Shown: piece by piece, positions 17,627 to 27,742 of the stretch
Position numbering within the stretch: position 1 is the first letter of the stretch
Layout of the letters: every line of letters starts with the position of its first letter
Notes under the pieces: generated by a model
The model's database searches: none
Told to the model about the DNA's origin: nothing
Seen by the model: the letters and a program-made list of their open reading frames with translations, nothing else
Translations under genes and position numbers: made by a program
Source of the DNA: [Clostridium] citroniae WAL-17108
Lineage (GTDB): Bacteria; Bacillota; Clostridia; Lachnospirales; Lachnospiraceae
Length of the DNA: 64,000 bases
Assembly: GCF_000233455.1 (NCBI RefSeq)
Contig: NZ_JH376420.1
Span: 908,459-972,458 of the forward strand
Direction of reading: 5' to 3'

Positions 17627-20041
17627 TTATACCTCAAATGTGCAGTGCTCCCGGACATCTGTCTTTATCTCTATTCCTCTGTTGGTGATTAATTTTACAG
17701 ATATATTTCCTTTTAAACCTCCGGTTTCTACCTGTACACTTCCCATATCAAATGCGGCTTTAATGAGGTGTTCTTCTCCGTTATAGTATAAAAATTCCGT
17801 ATACCCTGATTCTTTACCATATACACAGATTGTCAACGCATCATCTGCCCCGGTAATATGGTCCTCCGCCTTACCTGTCGGCACAATGCTGCCGGCCTTT
17901 ACGTATAAAGGCATATTATCCAGTTCCATTTTAACCGCATCATACTGCTTTCCCTGCTTTATTTCTTCTGAGAAATAATGATACCACTGGCCGTCCGGAT
18001 AATAGACCTCTCTCTCACCGCCTTCATTCAAGACGGGAGCCACTAAAAATGCATCCCCAAACATCCACTCATCCTCAACACTAAGACAGTTCCTGTCATC
18101 CGGGTTAGACAGATACAAATGTTCCATAACTGGAAGCCCCTGTTTTCCTCTGGTGTAAGCGGTTGAGTAAATATACGGTATAAGCTCATACCTGAGTTTG
18201 TCAAACTTTCTGAAAATAGTTTCCGCCCTTTCACCAAAGGTCCATGGCTCCCTCGGATTATTGGCTCCATGACACCTTACATGGGAGCAGAACATTCCCG
18301 CCTGCATCCATCTGATGTACACCTCTTCGGAAGGCCTTCCCAGGAAGCCGCCCACATCATGACTCCAGAACGTGAAGCCCGACATTCCCATGGATAATCC
18401 GCTTCTGATGCTGAATCTCAATCCATCAAAATCAGTAAACGGATCCCCGGCCCAATGGATCGGATATTTCTGCCCGCCCGCATAGGTGGAACGGCCCCAT
18501 AATATCGGCTCTGCAATAGACTCCCGGGACGCCTCATATGCTGCCCTTGAATACAGGTAAGGATATATGTTATGGATTTCATCCCCGTCATAGCCATGAT
18601 ATTTCCCTTCAACAGGAACTCCCTCTCCCATATCTGTCTTTATAACACTAACTCCCATCTGAAACAGGTTTTTCAGCTGTTCTTTATACCACTGGCAGCA
18701 GTCCGGGTTTGATAGATCAATGACCGGATTGGAGCGCGCGTCCTCCCCATATGGATTCAGAGGGATCCATCCTTTTTCCCGCAGTTGATCCCTTAATTCC
18801 GGAAGACATTCGGAAGTAACGTATGGTTTCTGCCAAAGGCTGAGCTTAATTCCCATGGAATCAAGTTCCTTTATCATCTCTTCAGGATGCGGGAAATTAT
18901 GTTTACCAAATTTCCAGTCACAGGCCCAGGGAATTTCAAACCAGTCCGTATCAATATTGATCACATCACACGGAAGATCCCTTTTCCTCATCTCCCTGCC
19001 CACCTCAAGAACTTCATCCTCGGTTTTATAAGAACAGCGGCTCATCCAAAGCCCAAAGGACCACTTGGGAATCATCGGGCTTTTCCCGGTAATGTCCGTA
19101 TACCGCTTCAGGATCGTTTTCGGCTCCTCACCGTAAATATAAAAAATATCAATCAGGGATTCACCGTAAATATGGCAGCTTGCACAGCGGTTGGAACGGT
19201 TCCCCATAAAAAATTTGCTTCTGTAATGTGTATTTACATACATACCATACCCACGGGTACTAAAATAAAAAGGTAGAGACACGTACGTTCTGGGTGATCC
19301 TACAGACAGCGGATCTGTAATAAACACATCCACTTCCTGCATTTTCTTATCCACCGGTGAATACTGCTCACCAAAACCAAAGTAATGCTCATCATGTTCC
19401 ATTCTGCTTGAGCACACGCCGATCCGCTCACCGGTAGCTGGATTCTCCACAAATCCAAAGGGAAAGCTTTCATGGGTAAACCGGAGGACCTTATCATTGT
19501 TTTCCTGGCAGTAGACCTTTTTTCCATCCCTGCCATAAATGGAAAAACCAAATTCCGCCAGATTTACCATGGCCTTACATGTATCCGTGGTAATCCATAG
19601 CATGTCACCTTCTTCTTTTACCTCATATTGGTCCGTTTGAAGGGGCGGAACCCCCTCAAGCATAACGGTGTGATGCTGCCTCTCTCCGCCCTCGCCTGCA
19701 AGAAGGCGGAAAATACCCTTTTCGTACACTTCTAGCCTGAGAAAGCCTTTAAAATGTTCTGTTTCCACAGTCTCATCTATAATAGGCCTTAATTCACCGT
19801 CACAGTCGATCTGGGTATTATGTATACAATCCCCCTCTATATCAAGAAGCAGCCCCCATGTCATCTTCTTCCAGTTCGTTATTCTGGCAAACTTCTTTAG
19901 CTTCAGATTATAATCTTTCCCCTTTCGGAAGTTATCTTGTGTATACTCATAATACATCTTGATCCTGTCAGGGCTTGGCTCCTTATAATAAACCTTTTTA
20001 TCCTGTCCCTGTACACGGACTTTAATTTTTTCATCCATCAT
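17627..20041 (-). CDS. Glycoside hydrolase family 31, alpha-xylosidase (YicI)-like
   Basis: 804-residue retaining alpha-glycosidase. The nucleophile is Asp470 in IKTDMGEG and the acid/base is Asp533 in HWAGDPF. The FWSHDVGGF signature follows. The KTD-G-E form resembles YicI-type alpha-xylosidases (KTDFGE) more than alpha-glucosidases (KLDFGE-like). No signal peptide is present, so it is intracellular. The start is ATG-ATG at 20041/20038 behind AAAGGATAAT. It lies between the ABC transporter and GH38 genes, and together they would strip alpha-linked xylose (or glucose) and mannose from an imported oligosaccharide. Confidence 0.9.
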   Translation of the reverse strand: MMDEKIKVRVQGQDKKVYYKEPSPDRIKMYYEYTQDNFRKGKDYNLKLKKFARITNWKKMTWGLLLDIEGDCIHNTQIDCDGELRPIIDETVETEHFKGFLRLEVYEKGIFRLLAGEGGERQHHTVMLEGVPPLQTDQYEVKEEGDMLWITTDTCKAMVNLAEFGFSIYGRDGKKVYCQENNDKVLRFTHESFPFGFVENPATGERIGVCSSRMEHDEHYFGFGEQYSPVDKKMQEVDVFITDPLSVGSPRTYVSLPFYFSTRGYGMYVNTHYRSKFFMGNRSNRCASCHIYGESLIDIFYIYGEEPKTILKRYTDITGKSPMIPKWSFGLWMSRCSYKTEDEVLEVGREMRKRDLPCDVINIDTDWFEIPWACDWKFGKHNFPHPEEMIKELDSMGIKLSLWQKPYVTSECLPELRDQLREKGWIPLNPYGEDARSNPVIDLSNPDCCQWYKEQLKNLFQMGVSVIKTDMGEGVPVEGKYHGYDGDEIHNIYPYLYSRAAYEASRESIAEPILWGRSTYAGGQKYPIHWAGDPFTDFDGLRFSIRSGLSMGMSGFTFWSHDVGGFLGRPSEEVYIRWMQAGMFCSHVRCHGANNPREPWTFGERAETIFRKFDKLRYELIPYIYSTAYTRGKQGLPVMEHLYLSNPDDRNCLSVEDEWMFGDAFLVAPVLNEGGEREVYYPDGQWYHYFSEEIKQGKQYDAVKMELDNMPLYVKAGSIVPTGKAEDHITGADDALTICVYGKESGYTEFLYYNGEEHLIKAAFDMGSVQVETGGLKGNISVKLITNRGIEIKTDVREHCTFEV

Positions 20042-20042
20042 A

Positions 20043-20861
20043 TTATCCTTTCACACTTCCCATTGTCAGTCCTTTTACAATATTTTTTTGCATTATAAGA
20101 TAAAATATAACCAGTGGAAGCCCTGTTAATATAACAGCCGGAAGCTGCAGATCATAATTGCTGCTGTACTGCCCAATAAAACTGTAAGCAAACAGAGGCA
20201 GCGTTTTTACCTCCTTTTTTGTCAGCACAAGAAGGGGGAGCAGAAATGAATTCCAAAACGTAAGGATATTCAGCACGATCACTGTAGATGTTATGGGCTT
20301 CATCAGCGGGAATATGATCTTAATAAACAGTCCCACCTCACTGCATCCATCGATTCTGGCCGCCTCATCCAGCTGAACCGGAATGGATTTTATAAATCCA
20401 TGATACAAAAATATGGAAAATGCAATCTTTGTACTTGCTTCTATTAATCCTAATGCAGCCAGATTGTTCAGCATATGCCATTTTTTAAGCAGCTGCACCA
20501 GCGGAAGCATGATAACTTCAAACGGCAGCAGCATGGAAACTGTAAAATAAAAGAATAACAGCCTGCTCAGCCCTGTCTTTGTCCGCGAAAGCTTGTAGGA
20601 TGCAAGGGAACTTACTGCCACTACGATTCCAAGCCCCACGGATGTAGATATGACGGTGTTTAGAAAATATTTGATAAAATCCGCTTGTTTCCAAACATTT
20701 TTAAAGTTATCAAAGGTGGGATGGAAAGGAAATTTCAGAGGGTCAGCAAAAATATCCCCATACGGTTTAAATGAGTTTATGATGATCAAATAGATCGGTA
20801 CTGCAAATAATACAGCCAGCAGGATCGTTATGATCAGCACCAGGCTCTGCCTTCTTTTCAT
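20043..20861 (-). CDS. Sugar ABC transporter permease, MalG type
   Basis: 272-residue inner-membrane permease with six hydrophobic segments. The EAA loop is DEAARIDGCSEVGLFIKIIF near residue 180. It resembles CUT1-family MalG proteins. It overlaps the preceding permease gene by one base, with GGAGGTGG just before the start. No ATPase gene is in this operon; CUT1 systems in Firmicutes commonly share an MsmX-type ATPase encoded elsewhere. Confidence 0.9.
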   Translation of the reverse strand: MKRRQSLVLIITILLAVLFAVPIYLIIINSFKPYGDIFADPLKFPFHPTFDNFKNVWKQADFIKYFLNTVISTSVGLGIVVAVSSLASYKLSRTKTGLSRLLFFYFTVSMLLPFEVIMLPLVQLLKKWHMLNNLAALGLIEASTKIAFSIFLYHGFIKSIPVQLDEAARIDGCSEVGLFIKIIFPLMKPITSTVIVLNILTFWNSFLLPLLVLTKKEVKTLPLFAYSFIGQYSSNYDLQLPAVILTGLPLVIFYLIMQKNIVKGLTMGSVKG

Positions 20862-21745
20862 CAGCTTTCCACCTCCTTTCCTTTTAATACGGCCAACTGC
20901 ACGGTAGTGACAATTGCGACCAGGACAAACATAATAATTGCTTGTGCGATGGCCTGACCAAAATTATTCTTCTGGTAGGCGGTATTATAGCTTAACAATG
21001 CCAGGGTCTCGGTAGAACGGTACGGTCCCCCTCCCGTCATCAAAAATACGATTTCAAACTGTTTTAACCCATTCATAGTGATCAGAAAAACACCTACTAT
21101 AATGGATGGGAGAATTAACGGCACCTTTATCCTGAACAACATCTGAAGGGGACTGATTCCATCAAGCATGGCAGATTCCACCACATTTGCATCCACTGTA
21201 CTTAAGCCTGCCAGATAAATCACTGTCAAATATCCGGTTCCCAGCCAGAACGAGACTATGATCGTTGACCAGAACGCTGTCCCGGATTGGCTGAACCAGC
21301 TTCGTTCCAGCAATTCCATCCCCATCTGCTGTCCCGCTGCCGGCAGGACCTTAGTGAAGATAAATCCCCATATAAATGCCACGATTACACCTGAAAGAAC
21401 ATTTGGTATAAAAAACACGCCTCTCAAAAAACCTTTTAACCGATTAGTGCTGTCCAGCAGACTGGCCACGATCAGTGCACCAAAATTCTGTGTGATCACT
21501 GTCAGTACTGTAAACTTAACCGTAAACCATAAGGCTGACATAAAATGTTTATCTCTAAATAATTTCTTATAGTTCTCTATTCCCACATATAACTTATCCG
21601 GGCTGATCCCGTCCCAGTCATATAGGGAATAGTGAATTCCGCTGATAAATGGATATACTACAAATATGCTGAACAGCATCAATGCAGGAAGGACAAAAAT
21701 CATCAGCCAGACATTTTCTTTTCTCCTTATATAACTTTTCTTCAT
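20861..21745 (-). CDS. Sugar ABC transporter permease, MalF type
   Basis: 294-residue permease with about six membrane segments. The EAA loop is VESAMLDGISPLQMLFRIKV near residue 195. It is typical of CUT1 MalF-like subunits and pairs with the downstream MalG-type permease. It lies 32 bp downstream of the binding-protein gene. The operon order (binding protein, two permeases, two glycosidases) is standard for oligosaccharide uptake and hydrolysis. Confidence 0.9.
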   Translation of the reverse strand: MKKSYIRRKENVWLMIFVLPALMLFSIFVVYPFISGIHYSLYDWDGISPDKLYVGIENYKKLFRDKHFMSALWFTVKFTVLTVITQNFGALIVASLLDSTNRLKGFLRGVFFIPNVLSGVIVAFIWGFIFTKVLPAAGQQMGMELLERSWFSQSGTAFWSTIIVSFWLGTGYLTVIYLAGLSTVDANVVESAMLDGISPLQMLFRIKVPLILPSIIVGVFLITMNGLKQFEIVFLMTGGGPYRSTETLALLSYNTAYQKNNFGQAIAQAIIMFVLVAIVTTVQLAVLKGKEVES

Positions 21746-21777
21746 GGCTTTGGCTCCTGAATTCTATGGGTTTTTCA

Positions 21778-23058
21778 CTAATTTTCAAACTCTGTCCAGG
21801 CGGTGTTCATCTCATCAATTGCTTCCTCTTTGGAAATGTCCCCAAGCAGAAATTTGTCCATGGCTGAAATCAGTTCTGTCTCCACGCCCTGTGGAAATAG
21901 ATTGCTTGCCCATGCTGATGCTTTGCCCTCGGACGTCCATTTCTGTGCATCCATCATAACTTGGGAGCCCGTAGGTGTTACGCCCTTAATCGCAGATAAA
22001 ATCTCCATATCATTTGAAAGCCAATCCTTTACTTCCTGGGAAGTAACCATCCAGTTGATAAACTCCAGCGCTGCATCTCTGTTAGCCGAATCCCTGCTCA
22101 CATGCAGACCGGCTGAGGCGCATGTATAGATCTTGGCATCTGCTGGGTCATTGCTCAGAGGGTAAGGCATAAGCCCAATCGTACTGTCCGGGTTTGCTTT
22201 CCTGGCATTCTGTACGATCTGATCCCCACAAATCATCATTGCAGCTTCCCCTGTTCCCAGTTTTGCTCCTGCAGTGGCGAAATCATCATTAAATGGATTG
22301 GGCTGCAGATATTTTCCCACAAGCTCCGCTCCATCAAAAATCTTATAGATAAATTCAAAATCCTTTAATTCTTTTTCTTTATTGGCCAGCTGTTCAATAT
22401 TTTGTTTATAATTTTCATCTACACCAAAGGTAAAACCAAACAGCTGTTTCTTTACATAATCTGATTTATATCCCATGGCAAAAGGAATGATGCCCGCATC
22501 CTGTATCTTCCTGCATACAACGTCCAATTCTTTCAGTGTTTCTGGCGCTTCAGTAATACCAAGCTTCTCAAATACCTCCTGATTGTAAAGGACACCCCAA
22601 GCCTGGGTCACAAAAGGAATGGCTGTCAACTCCCCGTTGGATGCTTTAAATTCCGGCCCGATCTCCACTTCTTTTACAAATTCTTCATTGGAAAGATCAT
22701 AGCTTACCGATGCGTAATTTTGATTTTTCATATACGGCCCACTGATAAAAATATCCGGGACCTCTCCTGATGCCACTCTTGTCTGAAGGATCTTGTCATA
22801 ATCCGAACCAATACATTCTATCTTCAACTCCACATCAGGGTTCGCCTCTGCATACATCTCTGCAAGTTTATCGAACTGATCCTGATATTGTTCCAGATAG
22901 TGAAAAAAGGTCAATTCCGTTTTTGCATGGCTTTCCCCCTGTACACTGTTCTGGCCCGCGCCTGGATTTTCTTTTGCCCCATTTGCCCCACAGCCTGTCA
23001 GCAGTCCCCCAGCTGTGATAAGTGCCATCATAGCCGCCATTATACTTCTCCGTTTCAT
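21778..23058 (-). CDS. Sugar ABC transporter substrate-binding lipoprotein
   Basis: 426-residue extracellular binding protein of the bacterial_1 family. The N-terminus is a lipoprotein signal peptide with the lipobox LLTGCG around residue 22, so the mature protein is lipid-anchored. The remainder is a periplasmic-binding-like fold with the usual AGLHVSRDSANRDAALEFINWM-type C-terminal lobe features. A strong AAGGAGG ribosome binding site precedes the ATG. It is the first gene of the transporter/glycosidase operon and lies downstream of the YesN/YesM genes, which probably sense the same glycan. Confidence 0.92.
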   Translation of the reverse strand: MKRRSIMAAMMALITAGGLLTGCGANGAKENPGAGQNSVQGESHAKTELTFFHYLEQYQDQFDKLAEMYAEANPDVELKIECIGSDYDKILQTRVASGEVPDIFISGPYMKNQNYASVSYDLSNEEFVKEVEIGPEFKASNGELTAIPFVTQAWGVLYNQEVFEKLGITEAPETLKELDVVCRKIQDAGIIPFAMGYKSDYVKKQLFGFTFGVDENYKQNIEQLANKEKELKDFEFIYKIFDGAELVGKYLQPNPFNDDFATAGAKLGTGEAAMMICGDQIVQNARKANPDSTIGLMPYPLSNDPADAKIYTCASAGLHVSRDSANRDAALEFINWMVTSQEVKDWLSNDMEILSAIKGVTPTGSQVMMDAQKWTSEGKASAWASNLFPQGVETELISAMDKFLLGDISKEEAIDEMNTAWTEFEN

Positions 23059-23203
23059 ATGATCCTCCTTATTGTTTGAGTGCTCTCAGTTCTTTTGTTA
23101 TATTCACATAATACAGGCTTAAGGTGCGTTTTAAAATGCTCATTTTTGACTGTCAGTTGTAATATTTTGCCTCATTTACCTATTAACTGCACAGAAAATA
23201 TTA

Positions 23204-23246
23204 CAAAAATAACTGCTCCACATGCAAACAGCACAATGAAGCAGTT
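23204..23246 (-). terminator. Terminator after the response-regulator gene
   Basis: On the minus strand, AACTGCTTCA pairs with TGGAGCAGTT (10 bp with one G-T pair) across an internal loop and is followed by ATTTTT. It separates the two-component genes from the transporter operon. Confidence 0.7.
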
Positions 23247-23254
23247 CCCTTCTG

Positions 23255-24760
23255 TTATTTGTTTTTCCTGAAATCCTGCGGGCTTACCCCATATTTTTTC
23301 TTAAATTGCTTGCTAAAATAACTAAGGCTTTCAAAGCCAGTCCTCTCCGCCACCTCCGATACATTCATTTTTGAATTGCCAAGCATCTCCTTTGCCTTTT
23401 CCAGGCGGAGCGTATTTACATACTCAATATAGTTGATTCCAAGATATTTTACAAACATACGGCTTACTGTAGAAGCATTGAAATAAAACTGATCAGAAAC
23501 CTCTGAAAGGCTTATTTTTTTATTATAATTTTTTTGAATATAATACAGGACCTCCCGCAGCTTATCCGGTATCTCTACTGCCTCTGCTCCCGAGATCTCC
23601 CATATTTCTTCCATAAACTCCTTGATCCAGCGTTGAGCAAACTTCTTTGTAAACATCAGTTTTCCTGAATAAAGCTCCTCCATCTTTTCTGAAACACGTT
23701 TTTCCATACGAAGGCCTTTCTCATTCAGTCTTCTGCCAATCTCAAAAATAAGGCCTGATATGAATATCTTTCTCTCGTAAATGGTCCTGATCCCGCTGTT
23801 TTCCATATTCTCAAACATATAATGTACCGTTTTTTCAAACTGCTCTCTGTTTCGGTTTTTACCACAATATAGCAGTTCCCCTGCCCAATAAGCCGTCTCT
23901 GATCTTGTCTGCGGCACAGGTTCCGGCCTGGCCGTCCGCACCACCCGTCCATCTTCACCTAAATCAGCATAATTTATAAATTCGCATATTTCCATATACA
24001 TCTGATAAAGATCCGTCTTTGATTCATCACTATACACAGCGTAAGCGTTAAGGCCATATCGGTTCTCTAATCTGTGGGTCACACGGTTTAACGCTTCGTT
24101 CAGCCCTCGTGACTCTGTCCTGTTTACCGTAAAGAAACATGCATACTGGTAAATTTCCTCTTTAGGTGCATATGGTGTGAGGTTGGGTATCTGATGCTCC
24201 GCCTGACACATGACAAAATACTGAAGCACTTCAACCGAGCCATTATAATTTTTCTTTAAAACTGTTTGAAAATCTTCAATGAAAATCCCAAACATAATCT
24301 CCTTCTGTTCTTCATTTTCCTTATGACCATTTCCCTTTCCCGTCTGTACCTTTTTCGTCTGAATCTTTGTTGTATCTATCCTCTCATTCTGTGCCCTTCC
24401 CGTGGCCTTTTGTATGGCATCTCTGATCTGCTTTTCATCGATCGGCTTTTGAATATAATCCACCACATACTTTTTTATAATAGCTGCCTTGGTATACCGG
24501 AAATCCGTATATCCGCTGACAATGATGATCTTTGCCTGGAATGTATTCTCATCCAATATATTAAGAAGATCGGCTCCATCCAGAACCGGCATATTCATAT
24601 CCAAAAAGATAAGATCCGGCTGCACTTTCTCAATCATCTGGTACCCTTCCAGGCCATTTCTTGCCTCATAAACCTCATCCCCGGATTCCGATGTCATGCC
24701 GGCTAATATCTTTATGCTCTCTCTTGTACTTATCTCATCATCTATGATCAGAACCTTCAT
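23255..24760 (-). CDS. Response regulator, YesN type (REC plus AraC-family DNA binding)
   Basis: 501-residue regulator. The receiver domain at residues 1-120 has the acidic pair DDE and the phosphoacceptor Asp54 in DLIFLDMNMP. A long linker follows. The C-terminal AraC-type double helix-turn-helix covers about residues 400-500 (KISLSEVSDQFYFNASTVSR and MNVSEVAERTGFESLSYFSK regions). The gene overlaps the kinase gene by 23 bases, so the pair is co-translated. YesMN-type systems commonly activate adjacent oligosaccharide ABC and glycosidase genes, and that operon lies directly downstream. Confidence 0.93.
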   Translation of the reverse strand: MKVLIIDDEISTRESIKILAGMTSESGDEVYEARNGLEGYQMIEKVQPDLIFLDMNMPVLDGADLLNILDENTFQAKIIIVSGYTDFRYTKAAIIKKYVVDYIQKPIDEKQIRDAIQKATGRAQNERIDTTKIQTKKVQTGKGNGHKENEEQKEIMFGIFIEDFQTVLKKNYNGSVEVLQYFVMCQAEHQIPNLTPYAPKEEIYQYACFFTVNRTESRGLNEALNRVTHRLENRYGLNAYAVYSDESKTDLYQMYMEICEFINYADLGEDGRVVRTARPEPVPQTRSETAYWAGELLYCGKNRNREQFEKTVHYMFENMENSGIRTIYERKIFISGLIFEIGRRLNEKGLRMEKRVSEKMEELYSGKLMFTKKFAQRWIKEFMEEIWEISGAEAVEIPDKLREVLYYIQKNYNKKISLSEVSDQFYFNASTVSRMFVKYLGINYIEYVNTLRLEKAKEMLGNSKMNVSEVAERTGFESLSYFSKQFKKKYGVSPQDFRKNK

Positions 24761-26492
24761 GATAACCTCCCGGTATTGATACCTTCACACAAAACCATTG
24801 GCCTTGCTCAATCCGCACATATGCCCCCGGATACTTCTCCTTTAACCGGCAGCTTGCACTCAAAAGCCCTGTATGACCTGATGCAATATAATTCTCTCCT
24901 TTTTCCATCTCTGCGTTCAGCTTCTCCATCTGCGCAGACTCCATGCCCTTCCCGTTATCGCATATCAGGACCGTAATATCCCCGTTGTTATGGCATATAT
25001 CTATCCTTACTTTATAATCTCCTGTTTTACCCTTAAAGCCATGTACAAAGCAGTTTTCCACCAGCGGCTGGAGAATCATCTTGGGAACCATACAGTCCAG
25101 GCCTGTCTCCGGCCTGTCCAACTGCAGATCCAACTCATCAACATACCGGAATTTCTGGATATTCAGATATTCCAATACATTTTCCACCTCTTCCTCCAAA
25201 GTCACCTGCTGCTTATCCCAATCCAGACTGTAGCGCAGGATCTTCCCCAGTGATGTCAGCATTGCGTTCATTTCAAATGCTTTTCGTTTTAATGCCATAA
25301 ACTGAAGTGTCTGCAGAGAGTTATACAAAAAATGAGGATTTATCTGCATGGTCAGCAGCATCAGGTATGCTTTTTTCTCTTTATACCTTGCATCGCTCTT
25401 TTCTTCTATCAGCTGATTGATCTCATGCATCATACCGGAAAATTCTTCTGCCAGTTCTTTCATCTCATCGAGTTCCGGCTCTATTTTCAATTCCACATTT
25501 TCCGTTGTATTCCTGAAGCTGATGATCGACTGCGTAAACTTCCTGATAGATCCGCTGACAAGGCGGGACAGAATAAGAGCCAGCACAGCAATAATGATCA
25601 TGATCAGTATGAACATCAGGATTAGACCGTTTCTATAAGGCAGCAATTCATCCATGAGCACCTGCATAGATATGCATTTGACCACATCATAGGGAAAATC
25701 AGCCAGCTTCTGCTTTATGACTACGTATGGCTCGTCTTCATTCATATAAGAAACTCCCTGGGGAGCTGACTGCAATGATGTCCTGATCTTATCCGGGAAA
25801 TATTCTCCGAATTCTCCATATAAAAACTGACCATCGTCATCAATCACATAGTTTCCGTCCGCACCGCCTTTTGCGGGATTTGAAAAAATAGGTTCAAATA
25901 TCTCATCTCCATATACAATTTCCATACGTACCAGAGAACGGTAATTCAGATCCATGATATTCTGATCCAAAACAACCAGATACTCCCCGGTTACCTGATC
26001 CTTCACCGTGCTGATATGGTATCTGACATCCTCTGCATAATAGGGATTTATAAAATAAGACTCCTGTTCCTTTTCATTCTCAATTCGGTAGAACCTGTTG
26101 CTCTCATTTCTCTTTCTGTAAATCATTAAATTCGATTTTTCCACATAGAATGTAAGTGATTTTATTTTATCATCACTGAAAAAAATCGCACTCACTTTTC
26201 CATTTAACAATTTTTGTTCATCTTCGCTTATTCCCGATCCTTTGTTAAGGATCTCCATTGTCTTTTGATCATTATAAATAAGCAGGGATTTGTCCTTTAT
26301 ATCGTCAAACAAGCCATCACATAATCTTGACATATATAAAGTATTCTCCTCATATGACTGGATCTGCCTTTCAATCATCTGCTCATTTGTCTTTTTCCAT
26401 ATGACACTCATGGCAGCAATAAGAGGGATCACAACAAAGAATGTAACACTTAAAAAGATTCTGCTCCTCAGGCTTTTTCCAAGTTTTCTCAC
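24738..26492 (-). CDS. Sensor histidine kinase, YesM type
   Basis: 584-residue kinase. An N-terminal membrane segment (about residues 12-30) and a second one near residue 290 flank an extracellular sensor domain. A HAMP-like region, then the His_kinase box with the phosphohistidine in INPHFLYNSLQTLQF follow. The ATPase domain has an N-box around LVENCFVHGF and the DNGKGM motif. The start codon is GTG at 26492 behind a GGGGGTG-type site. It pairs with the YesN-type regulator that overlaps its end. Confidence 0.92.
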   Translation of the reverse strand: MRKLGKSLRSRIFLSVTFFVVIPLIAAMSVIWKKTNEQMIERQIQSYEENTLYMSRLCDGLFDDIKDKSLLIYNDQKTMEILNKGSGISEDEQKLLNGKVSAIFFSDDKIKSLTFYVEKSNLMIYRKRNESNRFYRIENEKEQESYFINPYYAEDVRYHISTVKDQVTGEYLVVLDQNIMDLNYRSLVRMEIVYGDEIFEPIFSNPAKGGADGNYVIDDDGQFLYGEFGEYFPDKIRTSLQSAPQGVSYMNEDEPYVVIKQKLADFPYDVVKCISMQVLMDELLPYRNGLILMFILIMIIIAVLALILSRLVSGSIRKFTQSIISFRNTTENVELKIEPELDEMKELAEEFSGMMHEINQLIEEKSDARYKEKKAYLMLLTMQINPHFLYNSLQTLQFMALKRKAFEMNAMLTSLGKILRYSLDWDKQQVTLEEEVENVLEYLNIQKFRYVDELDLQLDRPETGLDCMVPKMILQPLVENCFVHGFKGKTGDYKVRIDICHNNGDITVLICDNGKGMESAQMEKLNAEMEKGENYIASGHTGLLSASCRLKEKYPGAYVRIEQGQWFCVKVSIPGGYHEGSDHR

Positions 26493-26582
26493 ATCACACC
26501 CCCATTACCAAGTTTTAATCAGAAGTGTCCCCGATAGCTACTTATTCATTCTATCATTCCAAACAAGTGTTTGCAATATGAA

Positions 26583-26605
26583 AGACGCCCATTTTCTGAG
26601 CGTCT
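26583..26605 (-). terminator. Weak terminator-like hairpin after the acetyltransferase gene
   Basis: AGACGC and GCGTCT form a 6-bp stem over a loop of 11 bases; the minus strand continues TTTCAT. The T run is short, so termination may be partial. Confidence 0.35.
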
Positions 26606-26655
26606 CCTACTATTGAATATTACAGCATCCACTTTTCATTTTTTGCACACTCAAA

Positions 26656-27177
26656 TTATTTCCTATCATCTCGGAGGATTCCATAAATCACTTGCTCTAT
26701 TGCAATTCCATCCAAATTCTTTTTAATACCCTCCCTTTTCATTCCTGCTTTCTCTAAAACCTTTTGTGAAGCGGTATTATCCATATGACTCCATGCATGC
26801 ACTCTACTAATGGATTTGTCCTCAAATAGATATCTGATCACTTCAGAAAGTGCCTCCGTTGCATATCCCTTTCCCCACGCATTCCTAAAAATACTGTATC
26901 CTATTTCAATACTGTTGGTTTGTGGCTCATAATCATAGGCGCCGATCGTTCCTATTATTTCATCCTTGAATTGAATAACCCAACTGTAAAAATTCTTATC
27001 TTCGGAATTTTGAATATCTTGTTCTATCTTTTTTTTAGCAGAATCTAACGTGATATAGGGATTCCATCCGGTGTACTTTGACATTTCCGCATCACATCCA
27101 AGAAATTTATATAACGTTTCTGCATCTTCCAGCTTTTCATTTCTTAAAATAAGTCTTTCTGTTTTAAGGTTAACCAT
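26656..27177 (-). CDS. GNAT acetyltransferase, RimJ/RimL-like
   Basis: 173-residue N-acetyltransferase of the Acetyltransf_3 type. It starts MVNLKTERLILRN, typical of this group, and has the acetyl-CoA loop in RNAWGKGYATEAL (Q/RxxGxG/A form) near residue 100. A GGGAG site precedes the ATG. Substrates in this group include ribosomal-protein N-termini, aminoglycosides and small amines; none can be chosen here. It lies just downstream of the DNA-repair pair and may be co-transcribed with it. Confidence 0.85.
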   Translation of the reverse strand: MVNLKTERLILRNEKLEDAETLYKFLGCDAEMSKYTGWNPYITLDSAKKKIEQDIQNSEDKNFYSWVIQFKDEIIGTIGAYDYEPQTNSIEIGYSIFRNAWGKGYATEALSEVIRYLFEDKSISRVHAWSHMDNTASQKVLEKAGMKREGIKKNLDGIAIEQVIYGILRDDRK

Positions 27178-27194
27178 CTGTTTGTCTCCCTTTT

Positions 27195-27728
27195 TTATAA
27201 CGCCGTTCCTTTTTTAGGCACAAAAAAGTGCTCCATATTTGCTTTTTCAAGTGTGAGCAGCTGTACCTTTTTGTTAATGCCACCCGCATAGCCAGTCAGG
27301 CTGCCACTTGATCCAACTACGCGGTGGCAGGGTATAATGAGCGAGATGGAATTATGCCCAACAGCACCGCCAACGGCCTGCGCAGACATATTCTCAAGTC
27401 CACGTTCCTTTGCAACTTTATCTGCAATTTCACCGTATGTCATAGTGTGACCGTAGGGAATACCCAACATGATTTTCCACACAGATTTTCTAAAGTCCGA
27501 ACATTTCATCAAAAGCGGAGGAGTAAAATCAGGAATCCCACCGCTAAAATAAATATCGAGCCATCGTTTTGTTTCTTCAAAAACCGGGAGTTCTTTTACT
27601 TCATATTGCTTTGCAAGGGAATCGGCAAAATATTTCTGGTCATCAAACCACAAGCCCAGCAGGGCTTTGCCATCACTGCCTAAAGTGATTCCGCCCAGAG
27701 GTGAATCGTAATGAATTGTATAATCCAT
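27195..27728 (-). CDS. ogt: Methylated-DNA--protein-cysteine S-methyltransferase (Ogt/MGMT)
   Basis: 177-residue suicide repair protein that removes alkyl groups from O6-alkylguanine. The acceptor cysteine is in LIIPCHRVVGSSG near residue 145, followed by LTGYAGG. The DNA-binding helix region MTYGEIA precedes it. The start at 27728 (MDYTIHYDSPLGG) is chosen because it follows an AAAGGA site and matches the usual N-terminus; a longer in-frame start would overlap the upstream glycosylase gene. It lies 14 bp downstream of that gene, and both repair alkylation damage. Confidence 0.92.
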   Translation of the reverse strand: MDYTIHYDSPLGGITLGSDGKALLGLWFDDQKYFADSLAKQYEVKELPVFEETKRWLDIYFSGGIPDFTPPLLMKCSDFRKSVWKIMLGIPYGHTMTYGEIADKVAKERGLENMSAQAVGGAVGHNSISLIIPCHRVVGSSGSLTGYAGGINKKVQLLTLEKANMEHFFVPKKGTAL

Positions 27729-27742
27729 ATCTGTTATCCTTT

